The position numbers and the translations under genes are program-made. A model generated the notes under the pieces. It was not told the origin of the DNA and made no database searches. It saw only the letters and a program-made list of their open reading frames with translations. Positions 35,594 through 46,595 of a DNA stretch of 64,000 nucleotides are shown here, in pieces. Within the stretch, counting starts at the first letter, position 1, and each line of letters opens with the position of its first letter. The stretch is from Fremontodendron californicum (taxonomy: Eukaryota > Streptophyta > Magnoliopsida > Malvales > Malvaceae), in the NCBI GenBank assembly GCA_030761205.1, contig JAULJL010000002.1:22733010-22797009 (forward strand). Reading direction: 5' to 3'.

Positions 35594-37987
35594 TCTAGTA
35601 ACCAATTTTGTCCGAACAAATCAAGTCCCGAGACAAGTCCAGGTTCAAATTCCGAGCCAAATGGTCAAGTACTTGAATTGTCAATTCTTAACTCAGTCCT
35701 TTTATCCTGTCAATCTGTTTACTTAAATCAAATTTGATAAATTGTTTATCGAATTTCACTTGTCTTCAGATTCAAAATCATCAATTGGACTCATTCTGTT
35801 GAACGCAATTTGATTAAAATTCAAGTTTAAATTAATTGGATTAGATATTGCTAAATCATTTATTTAAGTCGAATTTTAATTTTAATTGGATTTTCGATTT
35901 TGTTTTGAATTTCATTTCGGGCTTGCATCTATTGGCCCTCTGTGTTATGTGGGCTTTGAGGCCTAAGTTTGCCCTGCCCACTTTTGCAGGCCCAACACTG
36001 CAGACCTAACAGGCCACCTACCTAGCTCAGCCAGCAGCTAAGCTGCCACCTCCCCTGATGTTGCTGCCCCAACCCTAGCCACCTTCTCTCAACTCCTGAC
36101 AGCACCCCTGCCACGCAACCCACCCTAGTCTGCCACCCCAGCTGCACACACCACCCAACTGACCTCCCCCCTGCTGTTTTCCCCTTTGCCACCACGCAAC
36201 CCATTCCCATACTCAACACCCTAGCCATCACTACCCTGCACCACAGTACCCACTTGCACCCAACCTACCATAAAAACCCACCTCCATCAACACCATTAGA
36301 GCCCACGGCCAAGAACCTCACAAGACCCCTCATTCAGATCCACCACAATAGCAAAACACCACCAAAAACACACACACCCACACAAAACAACACAAAAAAA
36401 ACCAACAATCAAACAAAACAAAAAGTCTTAGGTTCGATTTTTAGAGGTTTTGAGGCACTTGAGAAGTGATTTTGAAGATCACAATGGTTAAAAGGTAGGG
36501 GGAGGAGAGGAACAACATACTGGGGTTTGGGCTCCATCCAACGACGGACAGCGGTGGACCGAGAGGTTAAGGCCATGGGTTTGAGGGTAGATCTAGGAAA
36601 ATAGGGACACTTTTTGGGAAATTGGCTTCGGTGAAAGCGTGGAGAAAGAAGAGGGGACTATTTTGGTGTTGTTGGGATTTTTTTGCAGTCGGCGACGGTG
36701 TCCTACGGTCGAGGCGGCGGTTCGACTGCCAAAATCGAGGCAAGTAGGGTGGTTGGTGTTCTATTTGTGAGAGTTTGAAAGAGGATAAGGTTAGAGAGAG
36801 AAAGTAAAAATGAGGGAGGAGAGAGAAAGATAAGGTATTTATACCCCAAAAAAAGAAGGATCCTCGCGTTGACCTGGACCAAAAATGAAAGATTAATTGA
36901 GCAAGGAAGTGTCTTCGGTAATTCAGCTCAACACGTGATTCGGTCTACGAGGCTCACCACATTTTGGGTATAATTTTTAATTATTTAAATATGCTTTATT
37001 TATTTGTTTACTTATGTTTTTTCTCAAATAAACGTATAAAAATAAAAAAAATAAAAAAAGATTTATTATTACTATCATTAGTGTAAAAAATAATAAAAAT
37101 ATTTTCTTAGTGATAAAAAAGAATATGATCAAGTGAGATAATTTTGAGACTTTTGTCAGGTTGTTGGGGAAGTTCTTACGATCTTCTCACAAGATATAAT
37201 TATTCTCGTTTTCACGAAATAACGCGAGCATTAACGTGCGAAAGAATAATTTCTTAAATTCCACCAAGTAGTGGGGGAATCTTTGAAATTATCCAACACA
37301 AGTAATTTTCGCGATATTATCAAATAATAATAATAAAATAATGGTTAATTAAAAAAAATAAAAAACTTGCTTATTTACATTTTTGTATTTACCATTTGTA
37401 CATATTCATCTTTGGTATTATATTGTTTAAGTTACTTTTTTAATAAAATAAGGTCATATCCCGAGTTAAAATAATTCATGAGTTCTCTATTGGGTCTACC
37501 GGGGAGGATATTATCAATTATCATTAACAATAGAATATCCTTCTTTAAAAATGGTCCAGATAATTTCCAAAATAACTAAAAAAAATTTGTTTACCCGGGT
37601 CTGCCGGGGAATATGGAAAAAAATTTCATTAATAAATTCCGGATCATTCTCAAATAACATGATTATTTTTAGAAGGGAATTATTTTTTAAATACCGAATT
37701 TAAAATCAGCTTTTACCGAGATTAATGACAACACGTGATTAATAAGGTGCCATTTTAAATGGGCGTTGTGAGGGTGCTAATCCTTCCCCACACGTAACCG
37801 TACTCCCGAACCCTTTTTTTGTTTTCTCAGACCAAAAATATCTTTTTAATTGATCTTAATTAATTTTAGGATTTTATTAAAATGATAAGTTTTCTCAGGT
37901 GACCAATCACACCTGGTCAAAAAAGATTGGTGGCGATTCCTTGTGTTTTTTCTTAAATCGTTCAGCGGTCGAAATGTCGTTATGACA
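35594..37987 (+). repeat. Element C 5' LTR (2,394 bp)
   Basis: It pairs with 53482-55671. A stretch of about 460 bp (roughly 35714-36173), with a GC-rich CAGCAGCTAAGCTGCC block, is absent from the 3' copy. The U5 side (37440-37987) carries ACCGGGGAGG and GCCGGGGAATATGG words, GGGCGTTGTGAGGGTGCTAA, the PBS-like TGGCGATTCC (37931-37940) and the terminus ATGACA. It contains the antisense module at 36409-36843. Confidence 0.9.
36409..36843 (-). promoter_or_regulatory. Antisense promoter-like module and 55-codon ORF in the C 5' LTR
   Basis: On the minus strand TATAAATA (36836-36843) is followed by a pyrimidine-rich leader of about 60 bases (CTTTCTCTCTCCTCCC and similar). Downstream is an open frame from ATG at 36576 to TGA at 36409, 55 codons, with RRWMEPKPQYVVPLLPLPFN and HCDLQNHFSSASKPLKIEPK. 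The same frame is open in the 3' LTR copy (53733-54125). The layout repeats that of the B LTR. Transcription is inferred and coding status is uncertain. Confidence 0.4.
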
Positions 37988-37990
37988 GTT

Positions 37991-38009
37991 TGGCGGCTCC
38001 ACTGGAGAC
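37991..38009 (+). other. Primer binding site of C (tRNA-Arg type)
   Basis: TGGCGGCTCCACTGGAGAC lies three bases (GTT) after the LTR terminus ATGACA. It matches the tRNA-Arg complement TGGCGACTCC(G/A)CTGGGGA with few changes. Confidence 0.85.
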
Positions 38010-39357
38010 TTTTGAGAGTCAGGCCTAAAAATGATCACGTGTTACCTAAAGTATCAGTTTGTCAGTTTTTATTTGTATTTAATTATAATTCCCATTTTTT
38101 TATAAAATAAGGAGGATTTCCAAAAATAATAAAATATTTTTAAATATATTTATTTACATGCATATTATTGTTTCTCTGGTTAATTAATGCTTTACTTTAT
38201 TTGATTTTTGCTTTAATAAATTGTCGAGGTATTCGGAGTATCGGTTGTAGAATAGGTGGAGAAAGGTTCGTTTGTTCTCCCTCACACACTACACTCGTAT
38301 TTGCATAACATGAGCTCTATCCCCAGGCTCCGTCCTTTTGAGTGGAAGTAAAGTAAACTATGCATTCGTGACTAACAATCCCCATAGGCTAGCAAAACAC
38401 TTATGGAGTACTAGAGTACCTATGCCTTCATGACTAATAATTCGTACAGGTTAGGGAAATATGCTCTAACAAATTGAACCCATTTTAATCGGGGTGCCTT
38501 ACTAGCCTTCACAGGCGATAGTGAGGAACAATTTGGAACCTTTTGAACCTAGTTCGACTTCATATAGTGAACCTAGGCGAAGCCATGCCGAATTTTCGTT
38601 AGATATCCGAAGTTAGGAACACACAAGGAACATTCCTAACCCTTTACCATCTTTTGGCATCTTGAACAAGTTTCACAAATCGGCCAATGACGAACGAACG
38701 TCGTACATCCCGTGATAAGTTCAATGATTTGCTCCAAAGGTACCATGATGCCTGAATAAGTTGATACTGTTGGGGCAAATGTTCATTAAATTTTTACTTT
38801 GTGTTGATAATTTTATTCTTTTACTGCTTTGCTCTATTTCTATGTATCATTTGTGATAATTCTGGAAATTAGTATTTTTTGGGTATTTCGAAACCTTTGT
38901 AGGGAATTTTTAGAAAAAAAAGGGTTTTATTTCATGAAAAGAATAAAAAATATGTTTTCTTTAAAAAAAATGAAATGAATGAAAAAATGAGAAAATAAAA
39001 AAATTAGTATTTCTGTGATGGAGTAGAGTTGTGAACAATAATAAAATGTTCTTTTAGTTTTGACTTTTTGAGAAAAAGATGTCGAAAGGAATAGTTGTAA
39101 AAAAAAGAAACAAAAAAGAAAGAAAAAAATCCATTATTTAATTTTTTATACAGTATGTTCATACTTTTTCTTGTTCTACATGCATATTACATAAGCATAC
39201 ATGCAATAAATTGGGAGGTAGATAAGATTCTATTAGGCTTTAAGAGCACTCTAAAGAGAGTTCACCCTCAGAACAAAAAGTACAAGATCTGAAAGTCAGC
39301 AAGAAACCCGAGACCACTCACTGAACGCTAATATAATACCTGTCAGCAGATAAAGCC
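38010..39357 (+). other. Element C 5' leader (no gene)
   Basis: The block at 38215-38775 matches the A leader. ATGCATTCGTGACTAACAAT at 38360 and ATGCCTTCATGACTAATAAT at 38422 are the doubled motif. CGGGGTGCCTTACTAGCCTT (about 38490) and CCTAGGCGAAGCCATGCC (about 38572) follow. From 38790 to 39357 the DNA is A/T-rich with no recognised feature. Confidence 0.7.
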
Positions 39358-39790
39358 ATGGAAAGTGAACAAGCAGCGCAAACAGAACGAATGGAAAGAG
39401 TGCAAAGAGAATTACAAGAACAATTGTCCAGATTTCAGCAAGAAGCACAAGAACAGATAACAAAATCTCAAGAGGAGTCACCTGAGCAAATAGCCAAGAT
39501 GATTGAAATGATGATGAGATTGACCCAAGGAAAATGGGTTGCTGAAGGGTCGATCATAAGAGGAGAATCTCGACCTCAAGCAAACAACATTGAAGATCCG
39601 ATTTACCTACCAAGGTCCGCTCCTCCCCAAACTCAAATGTCGTATGATGCACATCCGCAAGGGATATCAACTCTGGAAGGACGAACTTTTGCTTACTTCG
39701 GCATGCTCGCTCCCATAAGTCAACAAGGTCAAGGGCCAACTCGAGAGCTTATCTTTCAGACCCGGTTATTGTCCCAAATCTAGATGATCC
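39358..39790 (+). pseudogene. gag: Gag of element C, N-terminal part (before the insertion of D)
   Basis: It starts MESEQAAQTERMERVQRELQ and runs as a Gln/Glu-rich coiled coil (residues 1-60), then a KWVAEGS linker. Near the end the frame shifts by one: the original frame is recognisable as DPVIVPNLDDPI up to base 39793 and resumes after D as EQEKLKKHVEKQVED (48287 on). Gag would build the particle. The split by a transposon ends its function. It aligns with B gag and A block 2, which supports this start. Confidence 0.87.
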
Positions 39791-39795
39791 AATAG
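39791..39795. repeat. Target-site duplication of element D, left copy (AATAG)
   Basis: AATAG precedes the D LTR tip TGTTGGGATTC. The right copy (48282-48286) reads TATAG, one substitution. The gag frame confirms the join: CCA ATA G before D and ATA GAA CAA after it. Confidence 0.82.
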
Positions 39796-41488
39796 TGTTG
39801 GGATTCGACTCATGCTCAAACAAAGATAATCTATAATTTAATCAACAAGTTAAACATACAACGTAGCGGAATAAAATAAAACAAAGAGAAAACCGAATCC
39901 CTCCATGGATCTGCCTATGAATTCAAAAAGATTATCCTTTCAAGAACAGATAACAATCAAAATCTCATACCTTTGCAATTGAGATTGCCGAAACCTCAAG
40001 ACAGATTCTTGATGTTCTTGTTCTTGTACACAAAGCTCGCTTGTCGCAAACCAAAGCCGTCCAATTGTCCGGCCGCTAACAGTAATCCACACAGGTGACT
40101 CGAAAAGCTTCACAAGGTTGAGATTATATTTTGCCAAGATGATTCTAGTAGTCTAGGTTGTAAGAAACCTTCCTCCTCTACCTTGGTTAGCCAAAAGTAA
40201 CAAGAAGAATCGAATTCTCCTCACTTTTGCTATTCGGCCGAACCTCACTTAGGGAGAGTGAGAGGCGCCGATTTCTAGGATTTTCCTTTCTTAGGAGGAG
40301 GCAACAACATAAGAGACATATATATATATATATATATATAACTAGGTTTAGTGTATGCCAACTATTGGACTAATTGCACTAAAGCCCTTATACATATTAT
40401 TAAATATTCACACTAAGCCCACAACACTTAATGAATATTTAATCTGGCCCAAACTCATTTTAATTTCATTAATCACCTTTTGTGTGTTACCCAGTAGGCC
40501 ATTAACATGTTGGTAATAAATATAATTAATTCAATTAAGAATTTATTATTTATATTTACAGATCATGAGCGGCATCTAGCAATGCATCAAGACCACCCAA
40601 ATGCCAAGAGAGTCATCAAGCTTCGACTAGCCTTTCGTGTACAATATGTCTGTGTAATTCGATCCCTTCATGAAATATCCCGAGATAGGAAAGAGCATGG
40701 TTCAGTGTCTACTCTTAATCCCATTCCATATTAGATTTGTAGCTTTTATTTTAACTCCTTAAGTATTGCCTTGGCCAAGGACTTCCTTAAGTTAATATAA
40801 GCCAAATACATGTGAGATATGTCCCCTCATATTACTTGGGGTGATAAATCCTCTCTGGACCACTCATCCATCTTCGTATGCTTCATGTCATACCCAGTAA
40901 CACCCTACTATAAGAATCCTCATGATTGGGACCCGTTCGTGATGAAATCTAAGTATGATAGTTCACATACAAGATGACTTGGTGTTACAAGTCAAAAGAT
41001 TACTTACACTATTGACACATGAGAGTATCTTCCATAGACACTTGAGTGAAATACCAAATGGGACTCTCATAGCGGGTATTGTTAAGTGAACTTGTTCAAC
41101 TAACAAGCACCCATATTTTATCCCCAAGTATCGCTATACTTTCAACCTATGAGACTGGTTGCATGCATCAAGTGCATGAAGGCTTAACATATGCCAGTCT
41201 TTGAGCATTGTCAAGGCCATTTCCTAACAATATAAAGACTAGGAACAGTTTTAGAAACACGGCATTAATGCATAAGGATCCTCATAATTGTAACTCCTAA
41301 CAATTCTTTTGCAATGCCATTGTGTTTCATGGGCTTTATCTTTACAAGTTATTTATAGCAATTATAACAATACTTATGGATAAAGAAATACCTCAATTAT
41401 AATTAATAAACTATAATGTGCAATATATGAATATATAAATAGTGTTTTACAAGCCCAACTAGATTGGATTACAGGGCTTACACCAACA
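39796..41488 (-). repeat. Element D 3' LTR
   Basis: It pairs with 46596-48281 from TGTTGGGATTC to CTTACACCAACA. It holds an (AT)n run at about 40319-40340 and a 75-codon open frame on the plus strand (40507-40734) that also exists in the other LTR simply because the two are copies. No motif is recognised. Confidence 0.9.
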
Positions 41489-41500
41489 ATCTCCCACTAG
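41489..41500 (-). other. Polypurine tract of D
   Basis: On the minus strand CTAGTGGGAGAT abuts the 3' LTR tip TGTTGG. This is the usual copia arrangement. Confidence 0.8.
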
Positions 41501-41575
41501 CACTAAAGCCAATCGCCCATGTACTTAAGCCTATGTCCTTCCATGTGACGATTGTGTTTCTACTGGGACAGAACC

Positions 41576-42311
41576 TTAGTGAAAAAGATGAGCTATATCA
41601 TCCTCTGTGGGTACCCTTTCCATACTTATATCACCTTTTTGAATTATATCTCTAATCAAGTGATATTGCCACAATACATGTTTGGATTTATGATGAGACC
41701 GTGGTTCCTTAGCTTGCACTATAGCTCCATTGTTATCACAGTAAAGTGGTATTGGATCAACAATGCTTGGAACCACACCAAGTTTAGTTATGAACTTCTT
41801 AATCCAAACAGCCTCCTTCGTTGCCTCACACACGGAGATGTATTCAGCTTCTGTTTTTGAATCTACAGTTGTAGTCTATTTGAAACTTTTCCAACTGACT
41901 GCAGCCCCATTTAAGGTAAATACGTAACCGCCCTACAATTTACTGTCATCCTTATCAGTTTGGAATTCAGCAACTGTTTAACCCCTTACATGGAGTTCAG
42001 CCCCTCCATAGACCAAGAAAATATCCTTAGTTCTTCTCAAGTACTTGAGGATATTCTTCATAGCAGTCATTGAATTTCACCAGGATTGCTTTGGTATCGG
42101 CTCGTGACATTTACAACGTACGACACATCTGGTCTTGTGCACAACATGGCGTACATGATAGATCCAATTGACGAAGCATATGGAGTCCTATCCATCTATG
42201 TCCTTTCTTAATAAGTTTTAGGACACATCTCTTTCGAGAGTCGTACACCATGTACCATAGGCAAGTTACCTCTTTTGAAGATATCCATGCTAAACCTCTT
42301 TAGCACCTTGT
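41576..42311 (-). pseudogene. RNase H region of element D (decayed)
   Basis: The end of the domain is clear: CEATKEAVWIKKFITKLGVV, PIPLYCDNNGAIVQAKEPRS, HHKSKHVLWQYHLIRDI and ISMERVPTEDDIAHLF (41576-41833). These are copia RNase H words, including the catalytic-type CDNNGA and SKH segments. Bases 41834-42311 are too shifted to read as one frame, although the RT-RNase H connection can be followed in pieces. The domain would remove RNA from the hybrid. Confidence 0.82.
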
Positions 42312-42977
42312 CTATGTAAACGGATTGGGACAATCCAAGCAGCCTTTTCGTCTATCTCTATAGATCTTAATTCCCAGATTATATGCTGCTTCTCCCAAAT
42401 CCTTAATGGAGAATTGTTTGGACAGCCAAACCTTTGTCGTCTGAAGCATAGGTTCATCGTTTCCTATGAGCAATATGTCATCAACATATAGCACTAGGAA
42501 CGCAACTGCATGTCCGTTTACCTTCTTGTAAACACATGGTTCATCAGGATTCTTAATGAAACCAAATTCTTTAATTGTTTCATCAAACCTAATGTTCCAA
42601 CTCCGAGATGCTTGCCTTAGTCCATAAATGGACTTTTGCAGCTTGCATACCTTATTAGAATTAGCCTTGGATGAAAAACCTTCAGGTTGTGTCATATACA
42701 CTTCCTCTTGGAAATTCCCGTTAAAGAATGCAGTTTTTACATCCATCTGTCGTATCTCATAATCATGGTATATAGCAATAGCAAGCATAATCCTAATGGA
42801 TTTAACCATGGCAACTGGTGAAAAGGTTTCTTCAAAATCAATGCCTTCAACTTGATTATAACCTTTTTCAACTAATCTAGCCTTATACGTTTGCATGGTA
42901 CCATCCATATCTGTCTTTATCTTGTAGAACCATTTACACCCTATGGGTTTTATCCCTTGAGGTGGATCAACTACCAC
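42312..42977 (-). pseudogene. Reverse transcriptase of element D
   Basis: An open frame of 221 codons begins MVVDPPQGIKPIGCKWFYKI and has ARLVEKGYNQVEGIDFEETF, YEIRQMDVKTAFFNGNFQEE, VYMTQPEGF, LQKSIYGLRQASRSWN and the catalytic FLVLYVDDILLIGND. It ends in a broken LGIKIYRDRRKGCL. These are the ordered RT blocks of Ty1/copia. The frame is open across most of the fingers and palm but is cut at the thumb, so no full-length pol is possible. It is one of the longest uninterrupted coding remnants in the window. Confidence 0.92.
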
Positions 42978-43299
42978 ACTTGGTTAACTTCCATGGCATC
43001 CATTTCGGATTTCATGACTTCTAGCTATTTCTTGGAATTGATGTCTGACATTGCTTCCTTATAGGTAGTAGGTTCATTATCAATGGGCAAACCATCTCTT
43101 TCCAAAAGAAATCCATATCTTATTAGTGTTTGCCTCTCCCTACTAGACCTTCGAAGTACTTGTGTTTCTTGAGCATTAGTCCGAGCATCCAATGCTTCGA
43201 CCAATAGCTCAGGTTTCGAGAGAATGTTAGGTTGTGGTTCTTAAACTTCTTCAAGTTCTACTTTACTCCCACTGAATCCTTTGAGTAGAAACTTTTTCT
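42978..43299 (-). other. Integrase-RT linker of element D (decayed)
   Basis: Residual pol linker with stops. Words such as QVLRRSSRERQT can be followed on the minus strand near 43130-43150, but there is no domain here in copia elements. Confidence 0.4.
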
Positions 43300-43954
43300 C
43301 TAGAAAAGCAGCGTGTTTTGACACAAACACCTTTTGATCAGTAGGACTATAGAAATAATATTCAACACTCTCTTTAGGATATCCCACAAACTTACATTTT
43401 CTGATCTAGCTCCTAGCTTATCAGAAGGTACTTGCTTCACATAAGTAGTACATCCCCAAATCTTTAGAAAAGATAAACATGGCTTCTTGCCATTCCATAT
43501 CTCATATGGTACCCTATCCATCGACTTGCTTGAAACCCTATTTAGAAGGTAAGCTGTAGTCTCTAAGGCATATCCCCAAAAGGATATTGGAAGGTCATCC
43601 TTAGACATCATGGATCGAACTATGTCTAACAAGGTTCGATTTCTCCTCTTTGACTCTCCGTTATGCTGAGGAGTTCCAGGTGGAGTCCATTGCGATAGAA
43701 TTCCATTTTCTGTCAAATGATCCAAGAAATCATGGGTTAAATATTCTCCTCCTCTATCCGATCTAAAAGCCAGAATACTTTTCCTAGTTTGTTTCTCTAC
43801 TTCAGCTCTGAACTCTTTGAACTTTTCAAAAGCTTCAGGCTTGTATCTCATCAAATACACATAACCATATCTTGAATGATCATCAATAAAGGTTATGAAG
43901 TATGAGTAATTACCTCTAGCAGTTGGGTTTAGTGGTCCATATACATCTGAATGT
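43300..43954 (-). pseudogene. Integrase core of element D
   Basis: Frame 43300-43860 reads MRYKPEAFEKFKEFRAEVEK, FRSDRGGEYLTHDFLDHL, GILSQWTPPGTPQHNGESKR, RNRTLLDIVRSMMS, FWGYALETTAYLLNRVSSKS and PYEIWNGKKP. The second Asp (SDRGGEY) and the Glu position (NGESKRRNRTLL) of the DDE core are recognisable. The first Asp lies in the decayed stretch at 43861-43954. After KIWGC the frame is lost. Integrase would insert the cDNA; this copy is broken upstream and downstream. Confidence 0.9.
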
Positions 43955-44590
43955 TTAAGCCCAATAAAACACCAACTCTTTCACCTTTTCCTGTAAAGGG
44001 AGTCTTGTTATCTTACCAAGGAGACAACATTCACAAGTCCCATATGATTCATAATCAAAGGGTTCCAAATAACCATGTTTATGCAATTTGGAAATCTTTG
44101 TCTTATTAATATGACCAAGTCTACAGTGCCAGATGTAAGTCTCACTTGGATCATCCTTTCTTGCTTTCTTGACATTTATATTGAACACAGGCATCTCTGG
44201 ATCCGAAACATATAACCCATTATGTAATGTTGCTTGTCCATAGTGAATGTCTTTAAGAATGATGGAGCAACTATTGCCCTTCATTCTTATCTCGAAACCA
44301 TCATTAACAGTGAGGTATGAAACCGAAATGATGTTTCTAGACAATACTGGAACACAATAACAATCTTTCAGTTCCAATTTCATGCCATACGGCAAAGATA
44401 AAGTACATGTTCCAACGTCCAATGCTGTAACTTTTGCACCATTGCCTACTCTTAGAACTACTTCATCTTTGCTCAACTTTCTACTTTCTTTCAACATCTT
44501 TATGTCATTACATAGATGTGAACCGCATCCTGAATCAATTATCCAGGAATTAGTTTTAGCAGTAGAAAGATTCAGTTCAATCACAAACAC
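43955..44590 (-). pseudogene. Protease and pre-integrase region of element D
   Basis: An open frame of 211 codons. The aspartic protease motif is in WIIDSGCGSHLCND (about 44530-44560), followed by VLRVGNGAKV and ELKDCYCVPVLSRNIISVSY. The pre-integrase zinc motif follows: WHCRLGHINKTKISKLHKHG and CECCLLGKITRLP (H, H, C, C). Upstream it is in frame with the gag stub, separated by one TAA at 44618-44620 and nine codons. It ends at a stop soon after KVKELVF. Confidence 0.92.
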
Positions 44591-44617
44591 ATTTAACCCA
44601 GAAACTTCTATAAGTTC

Positions 44618-44743
44618 TTATTGACTTGTCAAGTAAGCAACCTTCCTTTCATTGAGAACGCTTCTCAATCTTTTGTACCAATCCAAACATTTTGGACTAA
44701 TGGCATTCATTATGCCGCGCAGTGCAGTTAAAGTATTAACCAT
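44618..44743 (-). pseudogene. Gag N-terminal stub of element D (41 codons)
   Basis: ATG at 44743 opens MVNTLTALRGIMN, then CLDWYKRLRSVLNERKVAYL and TSQ, then TAA. The phrase DWY(K)xLRxVLNExKxAYxL is the N-terminal copia Gag signature. The stub is followed in the same frame by the protease frame, so most of gag, including the CCHC knuckle, is gone. A simple deletion could explain this, as could inheritance from a gag-deleted lineage. It is too short to make a capsid. Confidence 0.78.
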
Positions 44744-46581
44744 TTTCAACAACCTAGCATGGAAAAAGTATATATCAGTTATATTCATGCATTTATACCA
44801 ATTCAGGATAAGGTATTAAATCTCTTATTGGTTCATCCACTAATTTTTCGAGATAATAGCCCCACTATTATTCAGAAATCTCATCAAGGTATTTCTAGTG
44901 GGCTGGGATCCCTTTCAACATGTTGCAACCTTGAGTGACTCAACAAATTACAACAAGCCTGGTTGGGTAGATAACATAGCTTATCAATTGCATCTCTATG
45001 CAACTCCCAGATCAGTTAGGTGACAACTCTATGTCTAAGTGCATCATATGTACTTCGCCTAACTTTTCCTCTAACACTATGCGGTCAAGTTTTAAAGCAT
45101 CCAAACAACATAGCATTAGTTGAGTAAGACCCAACTTCATAACTCAAACATATTCATACAGTAGTTGGACCTTGAGTGACTTAACAAGCCTCCTACTGGA
45201 AGACCTCTGGTTATCTTGTTATGAAGATGGAAGGCAACTTTATCATGCGAAACATGTGACTCAATATTGTAAAGAGGGATTTCCTTATTCTTTATAAGTC
45301 TCATCATATCAGGCATTCATAACATTTATAATATCGCATAAAATAAATCTATAACATGCTTTCTACTTGGATGATTATGGACTTTTCTAATCTAATTTCC
45401 TTGAGCCATCAAAGGAAATTTGTTGGTCAAATTCCTAGGTGATTACATACATAGTCTTCAAAGCTTGCTTGTAATCTACTCATCTTCATGGCGCCTTTGA
45501 TCTCCATCTTCAAGTTACAAAAATTATTCCTAGCTAATCCTAATTTTACACTTTGATGTAACTAATTACATTTCAAATAAAGAAACCTCAAGTTACATTT
45601 GAGGGGAATTAGGTGAGGAAATAATTTTTACAACTCCAGAAAATGAGAGATAAGGCAAGGCATGCAGTCCCTATTTAATTAATAAAAACCATAAAAATAA
45701 ATTCAACCATCCACAATCATATTCGGTCTAAGTCCATAATCATCCCATACATTCACAAACAATTTATGAACATATAAATCATGCTTTAATCTCTAGTTAC
45801 CATTCAATGATTATATTTGATCCATAATTTAATTTCAAGAAAATAATAAACATTTATTCTAATCTCATTAGAATAAATCCTAATCCAATTAGGATTATTT
45901 CCTTTAATTAGATTATCATCCAATTAAACAATTTAATTGAATATTTATGTAAATTCTTATTTTGATGATTTAATTAATTTAACAATATTACCATGGTTAG
46001 CAATTCAAGTGTTGTAGTTCAACTAGGACACTACAACATTAGTAACTCAATACTGTTAAAATCCACAAGCTGTGACAATTTGATAGAAGCAAAAACCCTA
46101 GCAAGGGAAGGCGCAGGCTGCGGCTACCAGGGTATAGCCGCCGCCTCCCTTCTCCTTACAACCTTTCTTTTCACAGCTTTCAACTTTTCAATGCCAAATC
46201 AGTTTTATGATTTTTCAGGCTTGCCAAGAACAATTCTAAGCAATTTTAAATCCTAAAAATCATCAAACCATGCATTAAAAACAGCCACGAAATATCTACA
46301 AGTTTTTCTTACTCAAATCAACAAATTTGTGCAAAGCAGGCAAAAGCAATTCACAATTGCTGCCAAACTTTCGCCAATTGCATTAATCAGTTTAAAATAA
46401 TTTTCAACCAATAAATCAACAAGAATTCACCATGACAACATGCTGCCTTCAACGAAACACTACAAGTGTAAATTCTCACAATTTCGGTTAGTGACATTCG
46501 GATCAAAACAACTCAAAGAACAAAACAGTTTTGTTAAAGGTAACAATCAAAGCATAGATCGTATAGGAATAACATAAGCGA
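44744..46581 (-). other. Long 5' leader of element D (about 1.84 kb, no gene)
   Basis: Between PBS and gag start there is AT-rich sequence without a coding frame. BARE-1/Angela elements are known for an unusually long leader, so this is expected for the group. The word ACCTTGAGTGACTTAACAAG (about 45167) echoes ACCTTGAGTGACTCAACAAA (about 44928), with TTGCAACC or TAGTTGG before, suggesting an old internal repeat of about 240 bp period. Confidence 0.6.
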
Positions 46582-46595
46582 GGCTTTGATACCAC
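46582..46595 (-). other. Primer binding site of D (initiator tRNA-Met type)
   Basis: On the minus strand GTGGTATCAAAGCC directly follows the LTR end CCCAACA. It matches the plant consensus TGGTATCAGAGCC with one difference. Confidence 0.88.

Noticed and set aside
36254..36469. Pro/Thr-rich plus-strand frame in the C LTR (also 53691-53879)
   Set aside because: A/C-rich low-complexity leader DNA seen from the other strand; copies exist because of LTR duplication.
40507..40734. 75-codon frame on the plus strand, nearly repeated at 47304-47531
   Set aside because: Both copies lie in the two LTRs of D, so duplication explains the conservation. Antisense to D, no recognised motif and no promoter-like module.
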